Under the pieces are notes generated by a model that was given only the letters and a program-made list of their open reading frames with translations, searched no databases and had not been told where the DNA came from. Shown one piece after another: positions 8,401 to 17,843 of a DNA stretch of 40,245 nt (its first letter is position 1; each line of letters opens with the position of its first letter). Source of the stretch: an uncultured Roseburia sp. Its GTDB lineage: Bacteria; Bacillota; Clostridia; Lachnospirales; Lachnospiraceae. The stretch is from positions 1-40,245 of the forward strand of contig CAJTYI010000018.1 of assembly GCA_910584215.1 (NCBI GenBank). The letters are read 5' to 3'. Both the position numbers and the translations under genes were made by a program.

Positions 8401-9279
8401 ATGTCGTTATTGCAGGCAATCTTTATGGGCTTGATACAGGGACTGACAGAATTTTTGCCGGTGAGCAGTTCCGGGCATCTGGCATTATTCAAAATACTTT
8501 TTCATGTGGAGACCGATACGGGCATTCTTTTTGATGTGCTACTTCATTTGGGGACGCTGGCGGCGATTTGTATCGTGTACTATAAAGATATTGCCAGACT
8601 GTTTCTCGAGGGAGCGGCAATTGCAAAGGATGTTTTCATTAACATCGGTATATTTTTTAAAAATTTGGGACAAGACAACAAAAAACCTTATCTGCGCATT
8701 GTGTGCAACAGTTATCGCAAGTTAGTCATGCTGGTACTGGTCTCGACGATACCGACTGGTGTGATCGGGTATCTGGGCAGGGAAGTGGTCGCATCGGCGG
8801 CCGGCGTTTTGCTGGTGCCGGGCATCTGCCTGCTGGTAACGGCAGTGCTTCTTTTTTTGGCGGACCGTATGCCGGAGGGGAAAAAGTTGCCCAAAAATGT
8901 TTCTTACACGACAGCCTTTGGAATCGGAATTGCGCAGGGAATTGCAACTCTGCCGGGATTGTCGCGCTCAGGAACGACGATGACGGTCTGCCTGGCTAAC
9001 GGTTTTAGGCAGAGCTTTGCCGTCAAGTATTCTTTTATCATGTCGATTCCTGCTGTGCTGGGGGCGGCAGTGTTAGAAATTTCAGACATTACTACGGCGG
9101 GATTGACAGCGGCGGAGATTGTTTCTTATCTTGTGGGCATGGCAGTGGCCGCAGTGGTGGGATATTTTTGTATCAAGGCGATGTTGGTGGTTGTCCGCAC
9201 ACGAAAGTTTAAAATATTTGGCGTATATTGCCTTATGGTGGGGCTTTTGTCTGTCATCGGATATTTTGTCTCGGCATAA
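8401..9279 (+). CDS. uppP: Undecaprenyl-diphosphatase (BacA/UppP)
   Basis: This membrane phosphatase recycles undecaprenyl pyrophosphate to the monophosphate carrier used for peptidoglycan and other wall polymers; overexpression gives bacitracin resistance. The two family signatures are present. One is GLIQGLTEFLPVSSSGHL close to the N-terminus. The other is PGLSRSGTTM in the second half, carrying the catalytic serine/arginine region. The protein is very hydrophobic, with seven or eight predicted membrane spans. Its 292 residues are slightly longer than the E. coli protein. A GGGGG-type ribosome site precedes the ATG. The ftsK/spoIIIE gene follows 26 bases after the stop. Confidence 0.95.
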   Translation: MSLLQAIFMGLIQGLTEFLPVSSSGHLALFKILFHVETDTGILFDVLLHLGTLAAICIVYYKDIARLFLEGAAIAKDVFINIGIFFKNLGQDNKKPYLRIVCNSYRKLVMLVLVSTIPTGVIGYLGREVVASAAGVLLVPGICLLVTAVLLFLADRMPEGKKLPKNVSYTTAFGIGIAQGIATLPGLSRSGTTMTVCLANGFRQSFAVKYSFIMSIPAVLGAAVLEISDITTAGLTAAEIVSYLVGMAVAAVVGYFCIKAMLVVVRTRKFKIFGVYCLMVGLLSVIGYFVSA

Positions 9280-9305
9280 CAATAGATTAGTTGGAGGTTG
9301 TTCAA

Positions 9306-12300
9306 GTGGCAGCAACGGGAAAGAAACGGAGTACCGCGGGAAAGTCAAGAACTTCTACTGCGAGAAAGACGGGCAGCAGAAAACAGACAGCAAAAAAACA
9401 GGAAGATACTTTTGTACTGGAAGTGATTTTGTGGATTGTCGTAGCGCTGGCCGTATTGCTGTTTATCAGTAATTTTGGCTTCGGCGGCAAAATTGGCGGC
9501 GCTGTCAGTGGGTTTTTCTTTGGGATATTTGGACTCTTGGCATACATATTTCCAGTGATTTTTTTGATCGGCATTTTCTTTGCCGTATCCAACAAGGGCA
9601 GCACCGTGGCGGTTGTAAAGCTGATCGCAGGCTGTCTCTTTGTCGCGTTTTTATGCATGTTTATTCAGCTTGCCATTACCGAAGAGACGGCGATGACAGT
9701 ATCGGAGTCTTACAAATACGCGAGAGAACACGCACTCAGCGGCGGCGTGATTGGCGGCGCGCTGACTGCACTGATGCGACCGAATTTTGGCGTGGCAGGT
9801 TCTTACATTATAGATATCGTGATATTAATCATTTCGCTTGTCCTTTTGACAGAGCGCTCCGCACTGCGTTTTATGGAAAAGAGTGGCAGAAAGATGTATG
9901 AGTCCGCTAAAAATGAAAATGAGCGCTATCAGGAATATGCCACGAAGCGGCGCGAGGAGCGAGAGGAGCAGCGGCAGATACGCGCTCAGCGGCGAAAAGA
10001 GCGCGAAACGGAGAATAAGCTGCGGCGGGAAGAGAGGGAACTTTATAAGGAGCAGGTCGGACACGAGGAACAGAAACGGCGCCGCACGGACAAAAAGGCG
10101 GAGGGAGTGTCTCTTGACATAAAAGTAGTACCCAAGCAGCCGAAATACGGATCACAGGAGATCAGTGAATTAAATACCGCCGATTATTTTGCGATGCAGC
10201 CTTTGCCTGCCGCACCCAATCCTCCCGAAGAAAATATTGATGCATCTGCATTTCGTGAGCCTGAATTTACGGAGCGCACCGTCACGGTTACGCCCACGGA
10301 GCCACAGGTTACGGAGCCAGGAGCCAGGAGAGATATTCCCCAGTTTTCGGAAGATACCATAGCGTCGTTAGAGAATGTGCTGCGCCAGGAAATGTCAGAC
10401 ATTGGTGATTTACAAGATATCGGGGAGCAGGATTTTTTCAGTGACAGCACGTTCTTTACAGAGCGCGCCAATGCGTGTGGGACGCCGCATCAAGCAATCT
10501 GCGGTGACAGTGGAAGCGAGACGGCGGAAGCTCTTTCGCATTCAGGAGACGATCGCGGGCACGGGGGCGTAAAAGTAGAGATTCTTCATGTGAGTACGCC
10601 GGCGCCGGAAGTTTTCACGCAAGAAGATCAGGAGACGATATCGTCTGCTGCCGGAGAAGATTTTCCTGCGTTGTCACAGCCAGCCGGTGTTAAAGAGCCT
10701 TTCCGCAAAGCGCAGTCAGGCGGTGTTGATATCACACAGGAGTCAACGAGAACGGTCGGCGGTGACGTAACGCAGAAGCCGGAAGGCACGTTCAGCACGG
10801 ATGTCATGCCAGAGCCAGCAGGCACGTTCAGTACAGATGTCGTGCAGGAGCCGGCTGAAACGTTCAGCACGGATGTCGTGCAGGAGCCGGCTGGAACGTT
10901 CAGCACGGATGTCATTCCAGAACCGGCAGGAACGGTCAGTACAGATGTCGTGCAGGAGTCGGCTGAAACAGTGGAAAGAGATATAGCGCAGAAGCCGGCA
11001 GGACCAGAGGAAAGAGACATAACACATAAGCCGGCACAATCGGTTGGCGCGGATATGTCCCATAAGCCTTCTATGACAAAGCCGAGCGCTGCAGAGGATG
11101 TTCCTGTGGAGGTAATCGAGCAGGAGATCGCAGCCGTTACAGAGCCGCAGAAACCTTATGTAAAGCCCCATGTCGAGCTGCTAGCGAAGCCGTCCAAAAA
11201 GGCGGGGGACTCTCGGATGCATTTGCAGGAGACGGCGATGAAGTTGCAGCAGACGCTGAAGAATTTTGGCGTCAACATTACAATTACAAACATTAGCTGC
11301 GGTCCGTCTGTCACCCGCTATGAGTTGCAGCCGGAGAGCGGCGTAAAGGTCAGCAAAATCGTCAACCTGACAGATGATATCAAGCTCAATCTCGCGGCGG
11401 CTGATATCCGTATGGAGGCGCCAATCCCGGGCAAAGCCGCTATCGGTATCGAAGTGCCAAATAAAGAGACGGTCACCGTTTCATTCCGGGAGTTGGTAGA
11501 ATCGCCGGAATTTCAGGCACACCCGTCTAAGATCGCCTTTGCCGTGGGCAAAGATATCGGCGGCAGGGTCGTGGTATCGGATATTGCGAAGATGCCGCAT
11601 TTGCTGATCGCAGGTGCCACCGGTTCCGGTAAGTCCGTCTGTATCAATACGATTATTATGAGTATCTTGTATAAGGCAGACCCCAAAGAGGTAAAGCTTA
11701 TTATGATAGACCCGAAGGTGGTGGAGCTGAGTATCTATAATGGGATACCGCATCTTTTGATTCCGGTGGTCACAGACCCGAAAAAGGCAGCCGGGGCCTT
11801 AAACTGGGCGGTTGCGGAGATGACGGACCGGTATAATAAGTTTGCCGCCACCGGCGTGCGCGATATGAAAGGATATAATGCCAAGGTGGACGCCCTGCCG
11901 GATGTTCCGGGACAGCAAAAGCCGGAAAAAATGTCACAGATTGTCATCATTGTCGACGAGCTGGCCGACCTTATGATGGTAGCGTCCGGTGATGTGGAGG
12001 GGGCGATCTGCCGCTTAGCCCAACTCGCAAGGGCGGCAGGAATACATCTGATTATCGCCACGCAAAGGCCGTCGGTCAACGTTATTACCGGCCTTATCAA
12101 AGCTAACATGCCAAGCCGTATCGCATTTGCCGTGACTTCGGGAATAGACTCGCGGACGATTCTCGATATGGTGGGTGCAGAGAAGCTCTTGGGGAAGGGC
12201 GATATGCTCTACAGCCCCTACGGCTCTCCCAAGCCTACCCGTGTACAGGGGGCGTTTGTCAGCGATGATGAGGTTACGCAAGTCGTAGAGTATATCAAGC

Positions 12301-12635
12301 AGGAAAACGGTATCGGTATTTATAACGCTGCGATTCAAGAAAAGGTCAACAGCGCCCAGGAGGCGGGCAGTGATGCCGGAAGCATAGAAGCTTCGTCCGG
12401 GGCAGGAGACGGCAGAGACCAATATTTTAGCGAAGCCGCCAATCTATTGATTGATAAGGGAAAAGGCTCGATCGGTATGCTCCAAAGGTATTTTAAGATC
12501 GGGTTTAACCGCGCGGCGCGCATTATGGACCAGTTGGAGGAGGCTGGCATCGTAGGGCCGGAGGAGGGCACAAAACCGCGGCAGGTTTTGATGTCTCCCG
12601 AGCAGTTTGAGCAGTTTAAAGAGGAATATTTGTAA
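9306..12635 (+). CDS. ftsK: DNA translocase FtsK/SpoIIIE
   Basis: This membrane-anchored hexameric DNA pump moves chromosome into a daughter cell or forespore. The N-terminus is lysine-rich and is followed by about four membrane spans (residues 40-190) and a charged coiled region. Then comes a long linker (about 280-640) with tandem 12-residue repeats. The motor domain has Walker A GATGSGKS at about residue 770 and Walker B IIVDELADLMM near 882. The last 70 residues are the DNA-sequence-reading gamma winged helix (GSIGMLQRYFKIGFNRAARIMDQLE). I place the start at the GTG at 9306, eight bases after TTGGAGG; the upstream TTG at 9291 overlaps that site. FtsK and SpoIIIE cannot be told apart from sequence alone. 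Confidence 0.95.
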   Translation: MAATGKKRSTAGKSRTSTARKTGSRKQTAKKQEDTFVLEVILWIVVALAVLLFISNFGFGGKIGGAVSGFFFGIFGLLAYIFPVIFLIGIFFAVSNKGSTVAVVKLIAGCLFVAFLCMFIQLAITEETAMTVSESYKYAREHALSGGVIGGALTALMRPNFGVAGSYIIDIVILIISLVLLTERSALRFMEKSGRKMYESAKNENERYQEYATKRREEREEQRQIRAQRRKERETENKLRREERELYKEQVGHEEQKRRRTDKKAEGVSLDIKVVPKQPKYGSQEISELNTADYFAMQPLPAAPNPPEENIDASAFREPEFTERTVTVTPTEPQVTEPGARRDIPQFSEDTIASLENVLRQEMSDIGDLQDIGEQDFFSDSTFFTERANACGTPHQAICGDSGSETAEALSHSGDDRGHGGVKVEILHVSTPAPEVFTQEDQETISSAAGEDFPALSQPAGVKEPFRKAQSGGVDITQESTRTVGGDVTQKPEGTFSTDVMPEPAGTFSTDVVQEPAETFSTDVVQEPAGTFSTDVIPEPAGTVSTDVVQESAETVERDIAQKPAGPEERDITHKPAQSVGADMSHKPSMTKPSAAEDVPVEVIEQEIAAVTEPQKPYVKPHVELLAKPSKKAGDSRMHLQETAMKLQQTLKNFGVNITITNISCGPSVTRYELQPESGVKVSKIVNLTDDIKLNLAAADIRMEAPIPGKAAIGIEVPNKETVTVSFRELVESPEFQAHPSKIAFAVGKDIGGRVVVSDIAKMPHLLIAGATGSGKSVCINTIIMSILYKADPKEVKLIMIDPKVVELSIYNGIPHLLIPVVTDPKKAAGALNWAVAEMTDRYNKFAATGVRDMKGYNAKVDALPDVPGQQKPEKMSQIVIIVDELADLMMVASGDVEGAICRLAQLARAAGIHLIIATQRPSVNVITGLIKANMPSRIAFAVTSGIDSRTILDMVGAEKLLGKGDMLYSPYGSPKPTRVQGAFVSDDEVTQVVEYIKQENGIGIYNAAIQEKVNSAQEAGSDAGSIEASSGAGDGRDQYFSEAANLLIDKGKGSIGMLQRYFKIGFNRAARIMDQLEEAGIVGPEEGTKPRQVLMSPEQFEQFKEEYL
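10741..11067 (+). repeat. 36-bp tandem repeats in the ftsK linker
   Basis: About nine consecutive 12-residue units of the form PAGTFSTDVVQE are encoded. They are nearly identical in the centre and decay toward both ends (STRTVGGDVTQK at one side, PAQSVGADMSHK at the other). The period is a multiple of three, so gain or loss of units keeps the reading frame. Confidence 0.85.
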
Positions 12636-12642
12636 CGCGAAA

Positions 12643-12679
12643 AGAACGTTAAAGGCGTTCTGGCATAGGTTGGAACGCC
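12643..12679 (+). promoter_or_regulatory. Two mutually exclusive hairpins upstream of fhs
   Basis: AGAACG (12643-12648) can pair with CGTTCT (12656-12661). The overlapping GGCGTTC (12654-12660) can instead pair perfectly with GAACGCC (12673-12679). Only one can form at a time. No T-run follows, and the start of fhs is 100 bases on. It may be decayed terminator sequence for ftsK or a switch in the fhs leader. Confidence 0.35.
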
Positions 12680-12778
12680 GGTAAGTACAAACTTGTTATG
12701 CATGTTTTGGCATATGGAAAAATGTAGCGATGAGAGTGCGAGATTGTGGTGAATGACACAGAAAGGGAGGGTTTGTGC

Positions 12779-14449
12779 ATGAAGAGTGATATTGAAATTG
12801 CGCAGGAAGCAAAGGTCATACCGATCACGGAGGTGGCGAAACAGCTGAATATTTCGGAAGAGGAGCTGGAATTATACGGTAGGTACAAAGCCAAACTATC
12901 CGATGAACTGATAAAACGGGTAGAAAAAAATCCAGACGGAAAATTAATTCTTGTGACGGCGATCAACCCCACACCGGCCGGAGAGGGAAAAACGACGACG
13001 AGTGTTGGTCTTGGGGAGGCATTCGGCAAGTTAAACAAAAAGGCGGTGATTGCACTGCGTGAACCTTCCCTCGGTCCCTGCTTTGGCATCAAGGGCGGCG
13101 CGGCCGGCGGCGGCTATGCGCAGGTGGTTCCGATGGAGGACTTAAACCTTCATTTTACCGGTGATTTTCACGCAATCACGGCGGCAAATAACTTGCTTGC
13201 CGCGTTGTTAGACAATCATATCCAGCAGGGAAACGAGCTTGGCATTGACCCCAGGCAGGTGGTGTGGAAGCGCTGTATGGATATGAACGACCGCACACTG
13301 CGCAATATTGTGGTGGGACTGGGCGGTAAAATGGACGGCACGGTGCGGGAAGACCACTTTATTATCACCGTGGCGTCAGAGATTATGGCTGTGCTGTGCC
13401 TTGCCGATGACATGCATGACTTAAAACGGCGTCTCGGGAAGATCATTGTTGCCTACGATTACAACGGGAAACCGGTGAGTGCAGAAGCGCTTGGCGCGAC
13501 CGGTGCTATGGCAGCGCTGCTCAAAGACGCGTTAAAGCCTAATTTGATTCAGACCTTAGAGCACACGCCGGCGATCGTGCACGGAGGGCCGTTCGCCAAT
13601 ATCGCGCACGGCTGCAACAGTGTCCGTGCGACAAAGCTTGCACTTAAGCTTGCCGATTATGTGATCACTGAGGCAGGTTTCGGCGCCGATCTCGGTGCGG
13701 AAAAGTTCTTTGACATCAAATGCCGCAAGGCGGGACTTGTGCCGGGGGCTGTTGTTTTAGTGGCTACGGTCCGCGCGCTCAAATATAACGGCGGTGTAAA
13801 GAAAGCAGATCTGAATACGCCAAATCTGGCGGCGTTAAAAGCGGGTATTGTCAATCTGGAAAAGCACATTGAAAATTTGCAAAAATATCAGGTTCCGGTT
13901 ATCGTTACCTTAAATTCTTTTGTGACCGACAGCGTGGAAGAGACTGACTTTGTGAGAGAATTTTGTCTCGCGCGCGGTTGTGAATTTGCCTTGTCCGAAG
14001 TATGGGAAAAAGGCGGCGAGGGCGGCGTAGCTCTGGCAGAGAAAGTGCTTCAGACATTGGAAACGAAAGAGAGTCATTTTAAGCCGTTGTATGAGGATTC
14101 TTTGTCCCTAGAACAAAAGATTGAGACGGTGGCGAGGGAAATCTACGGAGCGGATGGAGTGACGTATTCTGCGGCTGCGGCCAAAGAGTTAAAGCGCATT
14201 GCGGACATGGGAATGTCTGATTTCCCGGTGTGTATGGCTAAGACGCAGTATTCTTTGTCGGATGATCAGACCAAACTTGGCAGGCCAAGCGGTTTTACGG
14301 TAAATGTCCGCGAGGTTTATGTATCTGCCGGTGCAGAGTTTGTGGTGGCCGTGACGGGAGCGATCATGACGATGCCCGGGCTTGGCAAGGAGCCGGCCGC
14401 ATATCACATTGATGTCAACGATGCCGGCGTGATTACAGGATTGTTTTAA
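12779..14449 (+). CDS. fhs: Formate--tetrahydrofolate ligase
   Basis: This enzyme makes 10-formyl-tetrahydrofolate from formate, ATP and tetrahydrofolate, feeding purine synthesis and one-carbon or acetogenic routes. The P-loop-like motif TPAGEGKTTTSVGLGEA starts at residue 65. The conserved REPSLGPCFGIKGGAAGGGYAQV and the EAGFGADLGAEKFFDIKCR segment are intact. The start is the ATG at 12779, nine bases after AAAGGGAGG, giving 556 residues, the standard length. An upstream GTG at 12746 lacks a ribosome site. folD follows 69 bases later, so the pair likely forms one transcription unit. Confidence 0.97.
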   Translation: MKSDIEIAQEAKVIPITEVAKQLNISEEELELYGRYKAKLSDELIKRVEKNPDGKLILVTAINPTPAGEGKTTTSVGLGEAFGKLNKKAVIALREPSLGPCFGIKGGAAGGGYAQVVPMEDLNLHFTGDFHAITAANNLLAALLDNHIQQGNELGIDPRQVVWKRCMDMNDRTLRNIVVGLGGKMDGTVREDHFIITVASEIMAVLCLADDMHDLKRRLGKIIVAYDYNGKPVSAEALGATGAMAALLKDALKPNLIQTLEHTPAIVHGGPFANIAHGCNSVRATKLALKLADYVITEAGFGADLGAEKFFDIKCRKAGLVPGAVVLVATVRALKYNGGVKKADLNTPNLAALKAGIVNLEKHIENLQKYQVPVIVTLNSFVTDSVEETDFVREFCLARGCEFALSEVWEKGGEGGVALAEKVLQTLETKESHFKPLYEDSLSLEQKIETVAREIYGADGVTYSAAAAKELKRIADMGMSDFPVCMAKTQYSLSDDQTKLGRPSGFTVNVREVYVSAGAEFVVAVTGAIMTMPGLGKEPAAYHIDVNDAGVITGLF

Positions 14450-14463
14450 TTGTGCAAAAACAG

Positions 14464-14503
14464 GCGATGGAGATGCCGTTTAGATCGGAACAGTCTCCGT
14501 CGC
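14464..14503 (+). other. Hairpin between fhs and folD
   Basis: GCGATGGAGA (14464-14473) and TCTCCGTCGC (14494-14503) form a 10-bp stem with one G-T wobble and a 20-base loop. It is not followed by T residues, so it is more likely an mRNA processing or stability element than a terminator. Confidence 0.45.
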
Positions 14504-14518
14504 AGAAATGGGGGAAAT

Positions 14519-15355
14519 ATGCAGATTATCGACGGTAAAAAGATTTCACAGGAGATAAAAGACGAGTTAAAGGAAAAAGTAGAGCGGTTAAAGCAGCAGG
14601 GAAAGGAGCCCTCTTTGGCTGTCATTCAGGTGGGAAGCGACCCGGCTTCTAGTGTGTATGTCGGAAATAAAAAGAAAGCGTGTGCGTACTGCGGCATCCG
14701 CTCTTTGGCATACGAGCTGCCGGAGGAAACGACAGAGCAGGAGCTGGTAGCCTTAATTGAAACGTTAAACACAGACGATACGGTAAATGGAATTCTGGTT
14801 CAGCTGCCTTTGCCAAAGCAAATCAATGAGGACAAAATCATTCGTGCGATTTCTCCCCAAAAAGATGTGGACGGATTTCATCCCGAGAATGTTGGAAAGC
14901 TCGTGATCGGAGAAAAGGGGTTTGTCTCCTGTACGCCGGCAGGCATTATTCAGCTGCTAAAGCGAAGCGGCGTGGATATTGCGGGAAAGCGCTGTGTTGT
15001 CATCGGGAGAAGCAATATCGTGGGCAAACCGATGGCAATTCTGATGCTGCGTGAAAACGCAACCGTTACGGTCGCACATTCTAGGACGCAGGATTTAAAA
15101 GCGGTATGTAAGGAGGCCGATATCCTGATTGTTGCAATCGGTAAGCCAAAGTTTATCACTGCGGATTATATCAAGGAAGGAGCCGTGGTAATTGATGTGG
15201 GAATTCATCGCAATGAAAACAAGAAACTTTGCGGTGATATAGACTATGAAGATGTGGCCAAACATACTTCATTTATCACGCCGGTTCCCGGCGGTGTAGG
15301 GCCTATGACGATTGCCATGTTGATGAATAATTGTGTGGAAGCGGTGGAGATGTAG
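14519..15355 (+). CDS. folD: Bifunctional methylene-tetrahydrofolate dehydrogenase / methenyl-tetrahydrofolate cyclohydrolase
   Basis: FolD interconverts 5,10-methylene-, 5,10-methenyl- and 10-formyl-tetrahydrofolate using NAD(P), directly linked to the product of the preceding fhs gene. Visible motifs are SSVYVGNKKKACAYCGI with the catalytic lysine, VQLPLPKQIN, QKDVDGFHPENVG, VVIGRSNIVGKPMA and the C-terminal PVPGGVGPMTIAML. The start is the ATG at 14519 after GGGGGAAAT, giving 278 residues. The longer open frame back to 14450 has no family similarity. The next gene begins only 24 bases after the stop. Confidence 0.97.
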   Translation: MQIIDGKKISQEIKDELKEKVERLKQQGKEPSLAVIQVGSDPASSVYVGNKKKACAYCGIRSLAYELPEETTEQELVALIETLNTDDTVNGILVQLPLPKQINEDKIIRAISPQKDVDGFHPENVGKLVIGEKGFVSCTPAGIIQLLKRSGVDIAGKRCVVIGRSNIVGKPMAILMLRENATVTVAHSRTQDLKAVCKEADILIVAIGKPKFITADYIKEGAVVIDVGIHRNENKKLCGDIDYEDVAKHTSFITPVPGGVGPMTIAMLMNNCVEAVEM

Positions 15356-15379
15356 TCGGTTTAACATGAAAGGATTTGT

Positions 15380-16528
15380 ATGCAGTGTAAAAGGTGTGGA
15401 GCAGAGCTAAAACCGGGTCGCATGTACTGCTCCTCCTGTGGAAAAGAAGTTCAGATGGTGTCGGGTTACAGTGACTTGGAGGACGAATATTTGCGTCATA
15501 TTTTGACAGAAAGTTCGGGAAACAGTACAACCAAGGCACGTCCGCAGGAACAGGTAAAGGAGAGTACAGGCCCTTTACATAAAAAGAGAAAAAATAATAA
15601 GATACCGATTATTGTAGTCAGTGTGTTGTTGACGGTTTTAATTATGACAGCGGCGGGGATTAAGCTATATGTGAATTACCAGAATGAACATTCTTATGAA
15701 TATCAGCTCGACATGGCCAATGAGCATATGACGGCGGGGAAATATGCAAAAGCGCTGGAATATTATCAAAATGCACTGGTCCTAGAGCCGCAGGACGTCA
15801 AGGCCCGCCTTGCCATGGCTAAAATCTACATGGAACAGCGGGAATATGATTACGCTGCTGTTTTGTATACGGAAGTTCTGAAGTTAGATCAGTCAAATTA
15901 TGAATCCTATCAGAATCTGATTGCCATCTATGAACAAAAGCAGGACTATGCGAGTATTGCAGCTCTGTCAAAAGGAGTCACAAATGCACAGTTGCTGACC
16001 CTTTTTGCGGACTATATCGTGGAACCGCCGGTGATCTCTCCGGTGGCTGACACATATGATGATTTTATCAATGTGGGCATCTATTCACTGGAAGAAGAAA
16101 AGGTTTATTATACCTTAGACGGCAGTGACCCGACGGGAGATAATGCCGTACTCTACACGGAGGAAGACGGGATACCACTCGAAAAAAACGGCACTTATAC
16201 GGTCAAAGCGGTCTGTAGAAATGAAAAAGGAATCAACAGCAGCGTGGTGGAGTCTGTCTTCGTGATAAAGCTCAGCGCGCCGGGGTATGCAAAGGTCGTA
16301 CCGGACGGCGGCAGAATTGAACAGGAGACACAGGTAGTGATCACTGCCGAGCCAGGATGCAGCATTTACTATACTTGGGACGGTACACAGCCGGATAAGA
16401 ACTCGGCCAAATATCTCTCCCCGCTCGATATCCCGTCCGGCAATAATATTTTGTCTGTGCTTGTTGTGAACAACAAAACCGGGCTTGACAGCGGCGTTTA
16501 TCGAGCAAATTTTATTTATTATCCGTAA
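15380..16528 (+). CDS. Membrane-anchored zinc-ribbon / TPR protein with chitobiase-type C-terminal domains
   Basis: The product has a modular build. Residues 1-24 form a zinc ribbon with cysteines C3, C6, C17 and C20. A charged linker is followed by one membrane span at about 75-97. TPR-like helices then follow (about 107-200; MTAGKYAKALEYYQNALVLEPQ is a typical unit). The last 170 residues hold two beta-rich modules of the chitobiase/beta-hexosaminidase C-terminal type (YYTLDGSDPT and YYTWDGTQPD). The topology implies a cytoplasmic zinc ribbon and an extracytoplasmic TPR/beta region. Similar architectures occur in clostridia without a known function. It sits close behind folD and may share its transcript. 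Confidence 0.75.
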   Translation: MQCKRCGAELKPGRMYCSSCGKEVQMVSGYSDLEDEYLRHILTESSGNSTTKARPQEQVKESTGPLHKKRKNNKIPIIVVSVLLTVLIMTAAGIKLYVNYQNEHSYEYQLDMANEHMTAGKYAKALEYYQNALVLEPQDVKARLAMAKIYMEQREYDYAAVLYTEVLKLDQSNYESYQNLIAIYEQKQDYASIAALSKGVTNAQLLTLFADYIVEPPVISPVADTYDDFINVGIYSLEEEKVYYTLDGSDPTGDNAVLYTEEDGIPLEKNGTYTVKAVCRNEKGINSSVVESVFVIKLSAPGYAKVVPDGGRIEQETQVVITAEPGCSIYYTWDGTQPDKNSAKYLSPLDIPSGNNILSVLVVNNKTGLDSGVYRANFIYYP

Positions 16529-16618
16529 TATAAAAAAGCGAAAGCGAGTGAAAAGGAACCGGTTTGTAGAAAATTATATCGGATGATCAAATAGGCACAA
16601 GCGAAAGGATATTGATTT

Positions 16619-17731
16619 ATGGGAACATTTCATGTGGAACTGATAAAGACGGTGGACGATAGTTATGATATCGAGGTCGGTTATGAACTCGCAGGACAGT
16701 TGATAGCAGATTTGAAAAACGGATTGGTCGGCAAGATCAACAAATTTGCCGTTGTCACAGACAGTACCGTGGAGAAACTTTATGCGAAAGCTATATTCGA
16801 CCAGCTCATTGGTGCCGGATATCAGGCGGAGCTGTTTGCATTTGAGGCGGGTGAAAAGCAAAAAACACGACAGACCAAAGAGCGGATCGAGGACGCCATG
16901 TTGGAAAAAGGGTTTCGCAGAGACTGCTGTATCCTTGCAGTCGGCGGCGGTGTGGTGACAGATCTGGCCGGTTTTGTGGCCGGCACTTTTGGGCGCGGTG
17001 TTCCGTTTATCAATTATGCAACGACCCTGCTGGCCGCGGCGGACGCGTCAGTCGGCGGCAAGACGGCGGTTGACACGCCGTTGGCGACAAATCTGATCGG
17101 CCTGTTTAACCAGCCAAGGAAAGTGTATCTTGACATTGCAACCTGGAAAACGCTGCCCAGGCGGCAGATTGCCAGCGGGCTGGCCGAGACGATCAAACAT
17201 GCTTGCTTGGCAAGCGCCGAACTGTTTGCCTATCTGGACGCACATCTGGATGAGATCTTTTGTATTGAGGAAGAGCCCTGTCAATATATTGCAAATCAAA
17301 ATTGCAGAATCAAATATGAAGTTGTGATGAAAGACGAACGTGAGAGCGGGCTGCGCGAGATTTTAAATCTCGGCCACACGGTTGGCCGGGCAATCGAGAC
17401 GGTGAGTGATTATCGGCTGCTTCACGGCGAAGCGTTGTCCATCGGCTTAACAGCGGAAGTAAACTTGGCGTACAGGCTTGGCTATGTCTCTAAACCCCAG
17501 CGCAAACAAGTGATCGCACTGCTGGAGAAAGCCGGCCTGCCGACAGAAATACCGGATTATATCGACAGGGAGGCATTGGTAAAGAAACTGTATACGGACA
17601 AAAAGGTTAAAAACGGCCAGCTAAGATTTGTGATTCAAAAAGGCATCGGCAGTGTTGTGGAATTTGCTGACGGGGTGTATGCGACACCGATTGAGGAAGC
17701 GGTGGCGCGAGAAATCATATTAGCGATGTAG
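16619..17731 (+). CDS. aroB: 3-Dehydroquinate synthase
   Basis: This NAD- and metal-dependent second enzyme of the shikimate pathway converts DAHP to 3-dehydroquinate. Signatures are GGGVVTDLAGFVAGTFGRG from residue 109, TLLAAADASVGGKTAVD, SGLAETIKHA, LNLGHTVGRAIE with a metal-binding histidine, and the LHGEALSIG motif with a second metal ligand. At 370 residues it has the normal length. The ribosome site is a modest GAAAGG nine bases before the ATG. Other shikimate genes are not nearby. A strong inverted repeat follows at 17774-17797. Confidence 0.95.
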   Translation: MGTFHVELIKTVDDSYDIEVGYELAGQLIADLKNGLVGKINKFAVVTDSTVEKLYAKAIFDQLIGAGYQAELFAFEAGEKQKTRQTKERIEDAMLEKGFRRDCCILAVGGGVVTDLAGFVAGTFGRGVPFINYATTLLAAADASVGGKTAVDTPLATNLIGLFNQPRKVYLDIATWKTLPRRQIASGLAETIKHACLASAELFAYLDAHLDEIFCIEEEPCQYIANQNCRIKYEVVMKDERESGLREILNLGHTVGRAIETVSDYRLLHGEALSIGLTAEVNLAYRLGYVSKPQRKQVIALLEKAGLPTEIPDYIDREALVKKLYTDKKVKNGQLRFVIQKGIGSVVEFADGVYATPIEEAVAREIILAM

Positions 17732-17773
17732 CGATCGAAAAGATGATGTAAAACCGGCGGGAGGAGCAGCTTA

Positions 17774-17797
17774 GTGTGAAAAATAAATTTTTCACAC
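17774..17797 (+). terminator. Perfect inverted repeat after aroB
   Basis: GTGTGAAAAA (17774-17783) and TTTTTCACAC (17788-17797) form a perfect 10-bp stem with a TAAA loop. The 3' arm contains five T residues but ends in CACAC, so termination efficiency is uncertain. Confidence 0.5.
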
Positions 17798-17843
17798 GCA
17801 AATTTGTGCCTGCGGCCCAAAGTTTGCATGTTGAGAGAAAGGT

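Noticed and set aside
12636..12778. Tetrahydrofolate riboswitch upstream of fhs
   Set aside because: The conserved sequence blocks of that riboswitch are not present in this spacer or in the fhs-folD gap.
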